DNA from: Ophiura sarsii
Taxonomy: Eukaryota; Echinodermata; Ophiuroidea; Amphilepidida; Ophiuridae
Reading direction: 5' to 3'
Assembly: GCA_035610835.1 (NCBI GenBank)
Contig: CM069446.1
Location: 53,782,934-53,846,933 of the forward strand
Length of the DNA: 64,000 nt
The position numbers were made by a program, and so were the translations under genes. This document shows positions 22,048 to 33,340 of the stretch, piece by piece. Position 1 is the stretch's first letter; the number at the start of each line of letters is the position of its first letter. Under the pieces are notes generated by a model, which saw nothing but the letters and a program-made list of their open reading frames with translations, searched no databases and was not told the origin of the DNA.

Positions 22048-23217
22048 AAAGTCACTCTGCCGTCACTTACGATGAAGCACTTTTTCATTAAAAATTAAAT
22101 TCTCAAACCATACGATGTTATTATCAAGTCTCAACTCTCCCAATTATACCAAGTACAGCGTTACATACCAAACTGTAGACCATTTCAATCACACAAAGTT
22201 ACATTTATTTAAATAATTGTTCGTTATTGTATGTACTCCCACATTCCAAAGTGTCCGCAATGATGTCGAAGAAAGAATTATTGAGCGCTGTTAAGGCTTT
22301 TTAGTGGCTGGAAAAAACTGTAAAGAGAACACAATCCAATTTTACATCTTTAGTTTTGAACAATAAGATAAGTTAAGGGCAATGTTTTTTTTGCTTTGAC
22401 GAAATATGTTTTTAAAAAAAAGCATTGCGAGTAATAGTGTCCACCAATTAGTAAGAAAATTCCTGTTACGCGTTACACAGATAGCATTACTATACTAAAT
22501 CATTCCCATTTTCATCAATTTCCGTGAGTCGTGAGACCTTGTGAGAATGCTCAATCATTTTTGAAAGATGACGCCCATAAATTATGAGGTGCGTCGCAGG
22601 GTACGTCATCATGCCTTCAACTAATTGCGAACATAATAGTTTACACGTAGGCTCTATACTAACTTCCAAATGCTTTATCTTTTAGATATGCAACTACCGA
22701 AGTGAACAAATCCCTACTTCAATACTCTGATCGCGTGTTCAAGGCAAAACTGGCATGCATAAATCACCCGATTACCAGTATAACCTTTTAAATACCTAAA
22801 CCTGAAATACCGGGGATTGATACTCACGAATATAGGATTGGTATGTGCCGCTCTGGAAGAAAACATTTTACACTTTTTAAAATATTTTCATATAATATAG
22901 CCTATTGAAATCCAGTTCAATCAACAATGATTTATGACGGTAGAGGCGCGTCATTATAGACAGTCAATGTCCGTCACAAATTTGATATAGGGTAGCGTCA
23001 TTTCATGTCAAAGGCCCGTCACATTTGTGACACAGGGTGCGTCATTGTACATGCAAAAATTGACGCACCTCGGTAAAGTGACGCACCATTCCCGGGATCG
23101 TATAATGTGTTATACAACTGACCTGTGCATAAGTAGGTTGCAAACTAGGCATGCTGATAGGTCGATGATCGAGAACCCATTTACACGTCCCGATAATAAT
23201 TATTCATCCCTCGGTTA
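22048..23217. other. Upstream region of the LRR-GPCR; nothing else recognised
   Basis: Probably holds the receptor promoter, but no TATA box or start site can be placed with confidence. At 22935-23095 there are repeated GTCAC/GTGAC and GCGTCA motifs, including the palindrome GTCACATTTGTGAC. Confidence 0.35.
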
Positions 23218-23338
23218 GGGATGACTTCAAAACTCAACCGGCGGTTGACCGCCGGTTCCGCCCGGTTCTGTGCGGTTGGAACCGGTTTCTTTTGTTCTAA
23301 ACAATGCTTAACCGGCGGTTTAGTTTTGACGTCACCCC
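23218..23338. mobile_element. 121-bp Harbinger-like MITE, TTA duplication, copy 1
   Basis: The ends are GGGATGACTTCAAAACTCAA and GTTTTGACGTCACCCC, flanked by TTA at 23215-23217 and 23339-23341. The interior is dense in AACCGGCGGTT-type palindromes. It is related to the 423-bp element at 32038-32460, which has the same TTA duplication. Three-base TWA duplications are the signature of PIF/Harbinger. Confidence 0.8.
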
Positions 23339-23611
23339 TTACCGATATTGTAAAACAAACCCAAATATCAGGCGGTACAGTCATGGCAGTTGTTTTAGGA
23401 TGTATTCGAAGATATAGGTACGTATACATAATAGGCACGGATAAACACGTAACAAAACCATATACATTAATTATTCAACGTGTATGACTATGTTATTTGA
23501 AGTGAATAACAACAGATATCGGTTTTTTTCAGTGGTGCATTCTTTTGTTAAAAAATGTCAGTCCCGCTTCAGTCCCGTTTCAGATTTCAGTGGTAATTTT
23601 AGTGTTTTAAG

Positions 23612-24000
23612 CCGCGTTCACACGTAACTGATGGAGTAGTGGCAGTGTGAACGGTCACTACTCCATCTGTTACGTCGCCTAAATACGGTCAATTTACTCC
23701 TGCTTTTTAGCAGGAGTAGCGAACTCCACGTAGCTCCACCGTGGAGTAACTGGCAGTGTGAACAACACTTACCGTAAAACGGGGTGAATAGGGACATGGG
23801 GGTGAATAGGGACAAAATGGGAAAGTTGTTTAAATGTCACCCGGCCAGTTTGTGTACCGTAAAACGGGGTGAATAGGGGGGCCCCATGTAAACTGGCTGG
23901 GTGACATTTAAAAAACCGTTCCCATTTGTGTCCCTATTCACCCCGTTTTACGGTACGCGATTTATCTAGCCCATAACTCAACGACTGATTTTTAAGATTT
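23612..24000. repeat. GGAGTAGCG/CACAC repeat, interrupted
   Basis: This shares GGAGTAGCGA, CTCCACCGT..GAGTAACTGG and CAACACTTA with repeats at 30107-30330 and 34115-34310. It is interrupted at 23772-23953 by a foldback element. Confidence 0.6.
23772..23953. mobile_element. Foldback MITE, CCGTAAAACGGGG ends, TA duplication
   Basis: It is nearly a complete palindrome: CCGTAAAACGGGGTGAATAG at the left and its complement at the right, with TA at 23770-23771 and 23954-23955. The empty-site sequence is confirmed by the related repeat near 30245. A 618-bp relative lies at 56211-56828. Confidence 0.88.
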
Positions 24001-25265
24001 AAGGAGGATGCAGTGCAAACAATCACAGAAAAAATAAAATAAAATAAAGACAGAATACAATGGATGGATTATACGGTATTTTCTTCTTTCCCGATCCTGT
24101 AAGACCTTAGAAGCATGGAAACATCAATTTGCGAATTGGATCTTATAATAAGAAAATGTGACTTCATCTACCCTGAGTCTGAGACCAATATTTCGTCTCA
24201 GATCTACCGGATAATTTTGAAGCTTTTTTTGGTAAGCTTATTTAATCATTGAAAAAGTCAACGCCGATGTCTCATCATATTCATTGATCCATGGATCAAA
24301 GTCGAAATTCATCAACAACCGTATATTTATGGTCAATTGATGGGAAATTCAATCAAATCGCAACATTCGTAAAGCCACCTTTGAGTTGACAAGACACATG
24401 TTTGTCAGGTTTTTTTTTGCTTGTCTATCATTTCATATTTCTGTAGTTTTTTAGCCCCCTGCCCTCATCAGTTTTATTTATCACATGCTTTTTGATAGTG
24501 CGCGTGTTTATCGATGAGACGAACAATACGTTAGAACAGTGTTTAGCTTTCCAGCCTTTTCTCACTATTATCCGGTAGATCTATATGACACTATACAATA
24601 TGTACATCCTCGAACTGTTGCCAAATGAAATCGCTTAAAATATCAAAGTTAATCGAGTCCACAATGCAGCTTACAAAATCTATTTTTTTATTGTATACAA
24701 ATTTCGCGAGTCACTGACACTGAGAGGACCTCCAATACAGTCAGTAGGCTAGTATTGCCGCCCGGCGCTGGCGGTACAAACACACAGTGATTCAAACCAT
24801 GCAGACCTTGTTCAGCACTGAACGATACAAAAATGGTGTTTTTTCGTGGCATTGTTTGTTGGTTTTCATGTAGAATTTATTGTTGTGTTTAGTCTTCGTC
24901 TTTGAAAGTGCCGCCGCTAAAATGTTATGTATCCATGTTCAGGACCCCATTCATGCAAACATCTGCCTCTTGTTACTATGCAACGTCACACAAAACGCCC
25001 CGCCCCAGGTCATTGAAGCGTGTACAATTCAATTTTGAGGTCTTGGCAATATATCAATAATCTGCGCTGTGCGTGCGCGTTTCCATATATCGATCAATTT
25101 GAGTGGAAGCGCAGTGGTACGCACATATTCGAAAGTTATGAATGGTGGTCACTGACTTAGTTTTTAAGCTACAGCCATTTAAAAAAACGTACATTTTTTA
25201 CTACTATCTAGTACGCCAAACACCGTCCTAGGCCGAACATTTTTGCTAACATGATGCCAATTTAA
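24001..25265. other. No gene or repeat recognised
   Basis: Mixed-composition sequence with no long frames and no terminal repeats that I could pair. Confidence 0.35.
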
Positions 25266-25402
25266 GAGCGTCAATGTAAAACCAATATTGGTCCAATATT
25301 GGTGACCAAGAGAGTGCCAATGCCAATATTGCCAATGATAACCCAATATTGGCCCAATATTGGTCAACAAGATAATGCCAATATTGGGCCAATATATATA
25401 TG
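25266..25402. repeat. CCAATATTGG-rich tandem repeat
   Basis: CCAATATTGG or a close variant appears about six times in 130 bases, separated by short phrases such as CCAAGAGAGTGCCAATG. Confidence 0.8.
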
Positions 25403-25604
25403 TTGTCTGGGTAGCAGTGTAAGGATTAGTAGTGTATAGGATGGTTGAAATATCCTTTTTTATATATTATCTACATAAAACAAAGATAATGATACCATTA
25501 TATCATTAAAAAGATAAGATTGTGGCGCCTGTGCTGGTTAATGAACAATGATGAATGATGAAATTAAATAGAGGGTTTGTTAGTATCATCCTATTTTATG
25601 TTCT

Positions 25605-25885
25605 CAAAGTATTTGCAATTGAGGCAGCGAGTGTCCACACAATAGGATATTCAGGCAGCGATTGTCCACGTAATACGCTATTGTGGCATCGATTTCCACA
25701 CAATTCGCTATTTTTAAAGACAGTGAATGTCCACAGTTCGCTATGAGAGAGTAAATGTACGCTAGTGAAGCAAAAATGATCCGCAACAGTACGCTATTGA
25801 CACGATTGAGGCAGAGGTAATGAATGTGTACACAACGATAATTAGGCATCGATTGTACACACAAAAATCTATTGAGACAGCGACT
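25605..25885. repeat. Diverged minisatellite, GAGGCAGCGATTGTCCACAC units
   Basis: Units of roughly 31-40 bp built from CGCTATTGAGGCAGCGA and TTGTCCACACAAT. The same unit, on the same strand, forms a second array at 29890-30108. Confidence 0.8.
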
Positions 25886-25919
25886 GCGAGTGTCGAGCAG
25901 GACCTTGTAAAACTCGATT

Positions 25920-26735
25920 TCCTCAAGCTATTTTTACGAACTACAATCTGAGACTAAGGGCGTGTTCACACTATAGCTAGTTTTCTCCACGACCCGGGTC
26001 GAACCCGGGTTGAAGTATGGTGTGAACAGAAAAATAGGCTCAAAAAACCGACCGGGTCGAAAATTACAACCTGCGAAAATGAAAGGTAGAACCCGGGTTC
26101 AACCCAGGTTCAACCCGAGTTCAACCCGCATCACTGTAGTGTGAACAGAAATCGCTGTTTCGACCCGGGTTGCCGGAAGTAGATAACCTGAAAAGAATGT
26201 TAATGGTTGCCCGCTTTATTCCTGCCATCTTTCTACGGCCTCTGGTACGATGTTGCTGATGTTTTCGACGGTATTTCATTACCAGCCACTGTTGCTTGTT
26301 GTTTATACCCGCCATGATGAGCAAGCTAGGTCATAGGTCATTGGTACAAGAATTTGAACTTCCGGGTTTAATAAACCCATTTGCCAATGCGGATATAACT
26401 TCAACACATACATAGCGCTAGTGTGAACAGAAAATGAAATATCGATCAATCCGGGTTCGACCCGGGTCCGACCCGGATTGAGGAAAGAGCTATAGTGTGA
26501 ACACGCCCTAATATACCTAAAGAGATAAGAAGCACGGTACTACAGCTATTCATCACTGTGCACAAGGTCCGATGCGGATATTGTTTAGTCAATCGCCAAT
26601 CGATTATCACCATTCAGTTTAATTTGTAGCACGACCTCATTATTTGAGTAAGCGCGCTATTTGAATCCAGTATTATCCACACGTTATTACACTTCTTAAA
26701 TAACATGAACGCACTTTAGCATGGGATGGCGTGCT
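25920..26735. repeat. Left arm of a long inverted repeat
   Basis: After removing the 25958-26508 MITE, about 265 bases (ending GCACTTTAGCATGGGATGG) match in reverse complement the arm at 28612-29800. Shared phrases include AATAGCRCGCT and CCGCATCGGACC/GTCGCATCGGACC. Confidence 0.7.
25958..26508. mobile_element. Harbinger-like MITE, GGGCGTGTTCACACTATAGC ends, TAA duplication
   Basis: The terminal repeats are exact for over 20 bases (GGGCGTGTTCACACTATAGC and complement), flanked by TAA at 25955-25957 and 26509-26511. The interior repeats CGACCCGGGT and AACCCGGGTT on both strands. The right arm of the host inverted repeat lacks this insertion, confirming the boundaries. Confidence 0.92.
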
Positions 26736-27090
26736 CTGTACCCTCCTTTCTGCCGGCTGACCTTGTCCCAGAGATCTTTTTATCCTTATATCCCTACTCT
26801 CTGGAACTGCCTCCCTGAGGAAATTGTCCAATGTCAATCCATAGCTTCCTTTAAGTCAGTTGTTCACTCCCATCTTTTGTAGTCAGTCTTCTCCATCCTC
26901 ATTTTGTTTGGTCCTCCTTGGTTATTCATTTCCGTTGTCTTTTCGTTGTTGCTTTTGGCTTTCTTTATTTTTTTGTCTGTCCATTTTTATTTTGTTTGGT
27001 GTATTTGGGCATCCCTTCATTTTATTGCTTGTCAATATTGGGTTTTGCCTGGCATCACTGCCGAATGTTATAAATAAATAAATAAATGGC
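26736..27090 (+). pseudogene. 3' end of a truncated LINE
   Basis: A frame at 26743-26882 reads LTLSQRSFYPYIPTLWNCLP and then EEIVQCQSIASFKSVV, typical of the last residues of non-LTR reverse-transcriptase ORFs, and stops at TAG (26880). A 3' UTR follows, ending in (AAAT)n at 27070-27088. Everything upstream is missing, as expected of a 5'-truncated insertion. It begins at the inner edge of the left inverted arm. Confidence 0.8.
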
Positions 27091-27140
27091 TACCGACATA
27101 CAGACCGTGATAGATTTCTAAAATGAATATACATTTAATA

Positions 27141-28237
27141 CAGGCTGTCCCAAAATGATTAGTACCCTTCGATGGCCAAAGTTCAATAATTTTTTTCATA
27201 TTCAAATTCAATGAGATTAGATCCGTTGTTTTTTCATCATGTTTGCTATACGCTACCCTTTTATTAGAATTTTAGATCATGAATATCGGACTTATTTTAT
27301 TGAAGTTACACTCCATTGTGTAAGACATGGTGATTTCACCTTTTTGGCAAAGTGCAAAAAAAAAAGGTTTTTAAACAGCTTGTTTGAAAGAAACTAATAC
27401 ATTCTCTCAATCGCTTGTATGCTAATACTTTGGTTCCTTTCAATTTTAAACTGCTGTTGTATCTTATTGTTGTTCAAACCATTAATACTTCTTTAATTTG
27501 ACTCAATTTTAAGAATAAAAATGGATCGTCACGCATGAGCGACCCCAAGCCTTGTTTCTATAATGAACTAGTTCTTAGGCTTAACTTGAGGGACATTTAA
27601 ACAGGTAAAGACGTGGTCATGGGTATTTAGCAGTGACTTAGACTTCTTTTTCATATTGGGGATGCAATTTCCTTCAAACTTGCTAAAAATGATATAGTCC
27701 CTTAGTGTTTAACCTCACGAAATCCATTATCCAAAGTGAAAATAAAATCTAAGCCATACTGGTGATTCACCAAATACCACTTCATTTAGAAGTCGCTAAA
27801 CACTTGTCAAATAAAACAATGCACGGGGTCACTTAAGTGTGACAAACTTCTTGTACCCGTTAAATTGAATTAAGGAGAATAATTATTATTGATTTGAACA
27901 CCCATAAATAATAACAGTTACGACAGAAAGACACACAAGATTATATTGAGTAGACAAGAGATTATGAGAATACACAAGTTTCTTTCAAACAAGCTGTAAT
28001 AGCACACACATTTTTTTAGCACTTTGTCAAAAAGGTAAAATCACCATGTTTTATATACATAATAGAGTGTATCTTGAGTTTGATAAATCCGATATTCCTG
28101 ATCTAAAATTCTAATAAAATAGTACAGTATGACAAAGATGATGTTAAAACAGCGGACCTAATCCAATCGATTTTGATGATGACAAAAATTATTGAACTTT
28201 GGGCATCGATGGGTACTAATCTTTTTGGGACAGCCTG
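27141..28237. mobile_element. TA-target element with ~280-bp TIRs (CAGGCTGTCCCAAAA)
   Basis: CAGGCTGTCCCAAAATGATT begins at 27141, and its complement ends at 28237, with TA on both outer sides. The arms match for about 280 bases to the phrase GCTTGTTTGAAAGAAAC. TA duplication with a CAGG start fits Tc1/mariner-type MITEs. Non-coding. Confidence 0.9.
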
Positions 28238-28240
28238 TAT

Positions 28241-28563
28241 ATCGCTATATTTTGGGCATTTCAGAAGAGATATGACAATTAAAACCTAAAGGGTACATTC
28301 TTGGGCATATACACAATGTATTATGATAACAAAGTTCATGGTAAATGTGTTTATATTTAACATGAATTGAGAAACAAATGTTATATATACTTTAATTCAT
28401 AAACAAGTTCTTCAAAACATCACCTTTTTAGTTTAATTCATAATGAATCTAAATATAAACTATGACATTTGTTTATTACAATACATTGCTTGTATGTTCA
28501 AGCATGTATCTAATAGGTTGTAATTGGCATATCTCTTCTAAAATGCTATAATTTTAGCAATAT
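28241..28563. repeat. Foldback repeat with ~50-bp arms
   Basis: TTCAGAAGAGATATGACAAT near 28262 is mirrored by ATTGGCATATCTCTTCTAAA near 28523, and the arms extend to about 50 bases. It abuts the 27141-28237 element. Confidence 0.7.
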
Positions 28564-28611
28564 AAATGCATATTATTTTAGAAATATATCAAGGTCTGTG
28601 AGTCGGTCACC

Positions 28612-29800
28612 ATCCCATACTAAAGTGCGTTCAGGAAATTAAGAAAAGTGTAATACACGTGTGGATAACACTGAATTCAAATAGCACGCTACTACTCAAA
28701 GGATGAGTTCGTGATACAGATTAAACTGAATGATGATAATCGATAGGCCATCAACTATAAGGCCATGTGTTTTGAACTGACCACCCAAAAAGGGTGGCGG
28801 CGTTGCATTTTTGGTGACGAATCATCCATCTCTCTCTATTAACTCAACAACTATATGTGGTAGAGCTATGGTTTAGGTGTCATTTGAAAGCTTATTTATC
28901 TAGCTACACTGTGTAAATAAATCAGGTATTTCTATAACTATTTGGCTGAGATATGATTGATTATACTTCGAAAGTCAGGGGTGGCGGCGGTGGCGGTGGC
29001 GGCGGTGGCGTCGTGTACAATCTCTATGGGGAATATAGAAAATGTTCCCAATTCTACGTTCAAATTACAATAATTCCTCATTTCTGTATGGTACAAACAT
29101 GATTTTGCTCTCATTTTAAAGATTGTTTTATATTCTATAAGTTTCTGTTTCAACAAACGTGTCAACTCTTACGTACCGATTATAGCAAAATTATACATTT
29201 TTGGAAAGCTCTCGAATAGGGGAATTCAGAAATCTTGCTTAAAATAGGATAGGGTGAATAGCCAAAAAATATATGAGTAAACTCTAATAAATTTGAATTG
29301 TAAACGTTTGTGCTCATTTACTTCCCGATATAGTATATTTCAACAAGTTACCCTTGACAACCATTATGTTCTGATGGGTAAATTGCATGAGGAACTAATA
29401 TGCACAGTAAAATGATGATTGGGATAGGAATAAAATAAATATTGAGCTTTAATCAAAATATGAAGAAAAAAATCGATATTTTTTGAACATTCTTAATCAC
29501 AACATGTTAACATAAGGTCTTATGCAAATTCTAATCGCATATTCAGATTCCTTGTGAGATTACCGTTTAGAAAATATATACTTTTTATCGGGTAGAACAA
29601 GTAGTTATTGCGATATGCTAATTCGAATCTCAGATGGTGTAAAATGTAAAAATCTGGACATGCAACGGGAAGTTCAAAACACATGGCCATAACAATGTCG
29701 CATCGGACCATGGATCGCTGAACATGGCAGGTATCAATGGGCGCTTCTTAGGTAGGTATAATAGTCTCAGCTACAATTCTTGTGGAAGCTAATGAAATAT
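28612..29800. repeat. Right arm of the long inverted repeat, interrupted
   Basis: Reverse complement of 25920-26735 without the MITE. It is interrupted at 28760-29689 by copy 2 of the GGCCATGTG element, across which the arm sequence resumes. Confidence 0.7.
28760..29689. mobile_element. GGCCATGTG-TIR element, copy 2 (930 bp, uninterrupted)
   Basis: The ends AGGCCATGTGTTTTGAACT and AGTTCAAAACACATGGCCA are flanked by TA (28758-28759, 29690-29691). The empty site is confirmed by comparison with the left inverted arm. Opposite orientation to copy 1. It contains a GGTGGCGGCGG-type run at 28980-29012. Confidence 0.9.
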
Positions 29801-29889
29801 TCACTTCTGTTCCATAATTGAATTAGATAATTTAGCACCGATTTCAAAACTAAATTTCCCAAGTTCAGTAAATTAAAAGAGTTTCTTTA

Positions 29890-30108
29890 CTCACCTGTAC
29901 GCTATTGAGGCAGTAAATGTCCACACAATATGCTATTGAGGCAGTGCTTGTCCACACAATATACTATTGAGGCAGCGATTGTCTACACAATTCGCTTTTA
30001 AGACAGTAAATGTCCACACAATAGTTCGCTATTGAGGGAGCGATTGTCCAGACAATACGCTATTGGAGCAGCATAATGTACACGACTGAGACAGCACTAC
30101 ACGTAAGC
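29890..30108. repeat. Minisatellite, CTATTGAGGCAGTAAATGTC units, ~31-37 bp
   Basis: About six units sharing CGCTATTGAGGCAG and TGTCCACACAATA, same strand as the array at 25605-25885. Confidence 0.88.
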
Positions 30109-30330
30109 TACGTTCACATTAGGGAGTGTATGAGCGGCGGAAGGAAGAGTAGCGGTGAAAGCAGGAGTAGCGAGGAGTAGCGAGGAGTAGCGAGCTCCAC
30201 ATAGCTCCACCGTAGAGTAACTGGCTGTGTTGACAGCACTTTAATTACGCGATTTGTCCATCGTAAGATTGAATATTTTTTACAAGTGTTTCAATATTAA
30301 AATGGTGTGTATTTATACATTTTAATCGTC
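30109..30330. repeat. GGAGTAGCGA repeat, second copy
   Basis: Contains three GAGGAGTAGC units in tandem near 30168-30192 and then the CTCCACCGTAGAGTAACTGG segment shared with 23612 and 34115. The tail AATATTAAAATGGTGTGTAT is also shared with 34440. Confidence 0.65.
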
Positions 30331-30604
30331 GATTTCTCGAGTTTATTTTGAGACACCCGAAACTCAATTGACCATAACGTCAGAACCGAAAATCCAATTT
30401 ACCTCAAACAAAAAGCATTTTAAAGCAGAGACTTAGCAGTTTTCTACTGTGCTATATAATGTTTGTCCGAAGCACTGCATTTTAATATCTGACCAGCATA
30501 GACCCCCCACTTAAATCTCAAATTACGACACAGACATACATGTAATCACTTTTATAAACAGTCATTACATACTACTACTAGCTATTTCATTTAAAATATA
30601 TACA
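30331..30604. other. No feature recognised
   Basis: AT-rich, with no coding or repeat signal noted. Confidence 0.3.
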
Positions 30605-30732
30605 CCACCCTATGGAACACATTACCTTAATCTTCCACACAGGGATTCACCCATGCATATAAACCTCACCCATGCATGTAAACCATATTTAACATTTACA
30701 CTCCCTGTGGAAAAGATTGAGGTAATGTTAGC
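30605..30732. repeat. Small foldback (CATTACCTTAATCTTCCACA arms)
   Basis: The left arm CATTACCTTAATCTTCCACA is mirrored by GTGGAAAAGATTGAGGTAATG on the right, about 125 bases overall. Related to 17044-17172. Confidence 0.7.
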
Positions 30733-30739
30733 AGAGAGC

Positions 30740-31209
30740 ACGTGTGGTGTAGTGGATAGCATGCCGAACTCACGATGCAAATGTCGTGAGTTCTAGCCCC
30801 GCTACAGCCAACTTGTTTGTATCCTTGGGTAAGGTACTTAGTCTCAATTGCTTCGTCGACCCAAGCGAGATTGGGGAGCTGTTAGGGGATATTACAATCT
30901 AAGTGCTGATACATTGTGTGCGCCGTATCGGATAGCCTGGTAAATGAAGCGAGATGGTTGTGACGATTTTCTAATGGCAGCAAAAATCAGTGGTTCGGAA
31001 GTCACATAAAAATGGTGGTCCCGTGCATCGGAAGAGCAATACCCGAGCACGTTAAAAGGTTACAGACTCTTTTGCAAAGAGTAGGGGATCATCCCGGTCT
31101 GTAGCTGTTCACACATCTAACGGACCCCAATGGAAATAAGCTTCAACGAGGCTTTCTTGGGTTATCCAGGGTCGTAAGGCCCAAATAAATAAATACAAAA
31201 AAAAAAATA
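30740..31209 (+). repeat. Near full-length tRNA-derived SINE with A-rich tail
   Basis: The head GTGTAGTGGATAGCATGCC has an A-box and is followed by a degenerate B-box near 30790. A ~380-bp body follows (including CTTGGGTAAGGTACTTAGTC) and the tail is AAATAAATAAATACAAAAAA ending at 31209. Confidence 0.75.
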
Positions 31210-31504
31210 TATATATCTGTAGGGGACCAATCTACTTGAACGAATGATCAGCGACAGAGCACCAAATCTATATTTGATCTTTTTCCAAATTAACTCGTCA
31301 TGTAACTGATCACGACTGGATGATATATTGCACCAATTGGTTATTCCATTTGAAATGCGTATATGGTCGGCCGCTTTCCTTTTGTGTATTTGTTTTGTGG
31401 GGAGTGTGGTGGTTTTTTTAAAAGACACTGAATATCACTAAAGTCTGTTAAAATGTTATCATTTTAGAAAGAACAGATCGATGTTCATTTTTGCAAGAAA
31501 ATAA

Positions 31505-31690
31505 ATGCCCCCATTTAATAGATCTGTGTCGGTCGGTCCTGTAGGACAAGGTGCTTTTAGACGCTTAAGCGTAATCCGGGTCACAGGTTCTAATCAACTA
31601 CTCTCTGAAAATCACTCCAAAAAGAGTGAAAACCACTCCGAAAAAGGGTTTAAATCACTCCGAAAAGAGTTAACATTACTGAAATTTAGG
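31505..31690. repeat. tRNA-like fragment followed by ACTCC/GAGTG repeats
   Basis: 31540-31605 matches the tRNA-like segment at 17225 (ACGCTTAAGCGTAATCCGGG then TCACAGGTTCTAATC). 31605-31675 repeats AATCACTCCRAAAAGAGT, recalling the element at 42981. The plus-strand open frame here is incidental. Confidence 0.4.
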
Positions 31691-31692
31691 AG

Positions 31693-33120
31693 TCATAGTG
31701 ACCACTTGAAAATTCAAAAGTATAGTTGCATTTCAAGATTTGTGCATTTTACACCATCTGAGATTCGAATTAGAATACTTGGTCTACCCCATAAAAGTAT
31801 ATATCTTCTGAACAGAAACTCACAAGGAATCCAAATATGTTATTGGAATTTAGATAAGACCTAATGCGAACATGTTGTGATTAACAATGTCCAAAAATGA
31901 TCGAAATGTTCATATTTTGATTAAAGCTCAATAATATTTGTATACCAATCCACATCATAATTTAATGTGCATATTTGAGGTTCTTGTGAAATTACCAATC
32001 GGAATATAATGGTTGTCAATGCTTACTTTATTACTTAGGGATCACGTAAAAACTCGACCGCCCGGCAACCGCCGGTTACGGCCGGTTCCGTTCGGTTCTC
32101 ACTAAACGTGTCGTCTGTTATAATATACACACATAATGAGGTCAAATACCTACAATACAGCTATTGATTTTCGCTGGGGTTGGCTTTTTCAATCTGTTTA
32201 TAGCTCAATTAACTTTTTAAAATCAATACCGAAAGTCTATGAATGTTGTTTTTTTATAGAACGATTATATAGAGAGAGCTATTATGACCGCAAAGTAACA
32301 GATTGATAGTGTAAATTGGTCAGATTACAGCATTAAGTGGCGGTTGTTCAGTGTTGCATGCGCGAATATTCATATACCAGTAAAATATTTGACCTGCAAG
32401 AACCGGGCGGAACCGCCCGTAACCGGCAGTCAACGGGCGGTCGAGTTTTGACGTCTCCCCTTAGGTGACTGAGCACGAACGTTTCAATTTTTTTAGGATT
32501 TACAATTACAAAAATTGGGGTACGCGACCTATCCTGATTTAAACTGCATTTTTGAATTCCACTATTTGAGAGCTTTCTAAAAATATATACCTTTGCTATC
32601 ATTGGTTGAATACTTTTTTGCTACAATCATTTATATAAAACCGATGAATTAGGGCAAGTTCACTGTGTTATCGAATAAGGAGAAAGCCATGGACAATCCA
32701 ATCGATTCATGATTAACCGTTGTTACATAATAGTTAACGTGTTTGTTAAAACCGCGACTTGAAGAATATAAACCAATCTTTAAAATGAGACCAAGTTCTT
32801 AATTGTACCATACATGGATCAGGAGTTATTGTAACGTGAACGTAGAGTTGGGAACATCTTCCATATTCCCCATAGAGATTGTACACAGCGCCACCGCCAC
32901 CGCCGTCACCATTGACTTTCGAAATCAACCATATCTCAGCCAAACAGTGATATAGTGATTTATTCATACAATGTAGCTAGATGTATGGGCTTTCAAATGA
33001 CACATAAACCATCGTTCTACCACATTTAGTTGTTGAATTAATAGAGAGCGATGGATGATTCGTCACTGAAAATGCAATGCCGCCATCCTTTCTTGATGGT
33101 GAGTTCTAAACACACGGCCC
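31693..33120. mobile_element. GGCCATGTG-TIR element, copy 3 (left end lost)
   Basis: The right end GAGTTCTAAACACACGGCCC is followed by TA at 33121-33122. The body aligns with copy 1, including CTATCCTGATTTAAAC, AATCGATTCATGATTA and the ACCGCCACCGCCG tract. The left terminus is not recognisable. A Harbinger-like element interrupts it at 32038-32460. Confidence 0.75.
32038..32460. mobile_element. 423-bp Harbinger-like MITE, TTA duplication, copy 2
   Basis: The ends GGGATCACGTAAAAACTCGA and TCGAGTTTTGACGTCTCCCC are flanked by TTA at 32035-32037 and 32461-32463. AACCGGCGG-type palindromes sit at both sides. The interruption is confirmed by the uninterrupted host sequence in copies 1 and 2. Confidence 0.88.
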
Positions 33121-33340
33121 TACATAAAATAAAGATAGTGATACCATTATATCATTCAAAAAATAAGATTGTGGGCTCTGTGCCTGTTAATGGAAAGTGA
33201 TGAATACTGAAAATTAGATTAGATTAGGTTGTTATAGTGAATTCAACCAAGAGCGATCTTTTGTGCTGAGATGGGCAGGGGTGATGAGCAAAAATAAGAT
33301 GTACCGTCTTCTAGAGACAGTGGCGGTCGCTGCTGTCGTA

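Noticed and set aside
26860..27081. Hydrophobic frame after the LINE fragment
   Set aside because: It lies in the LINE 3' UTR, after the reverse-transcriptase stop codon.
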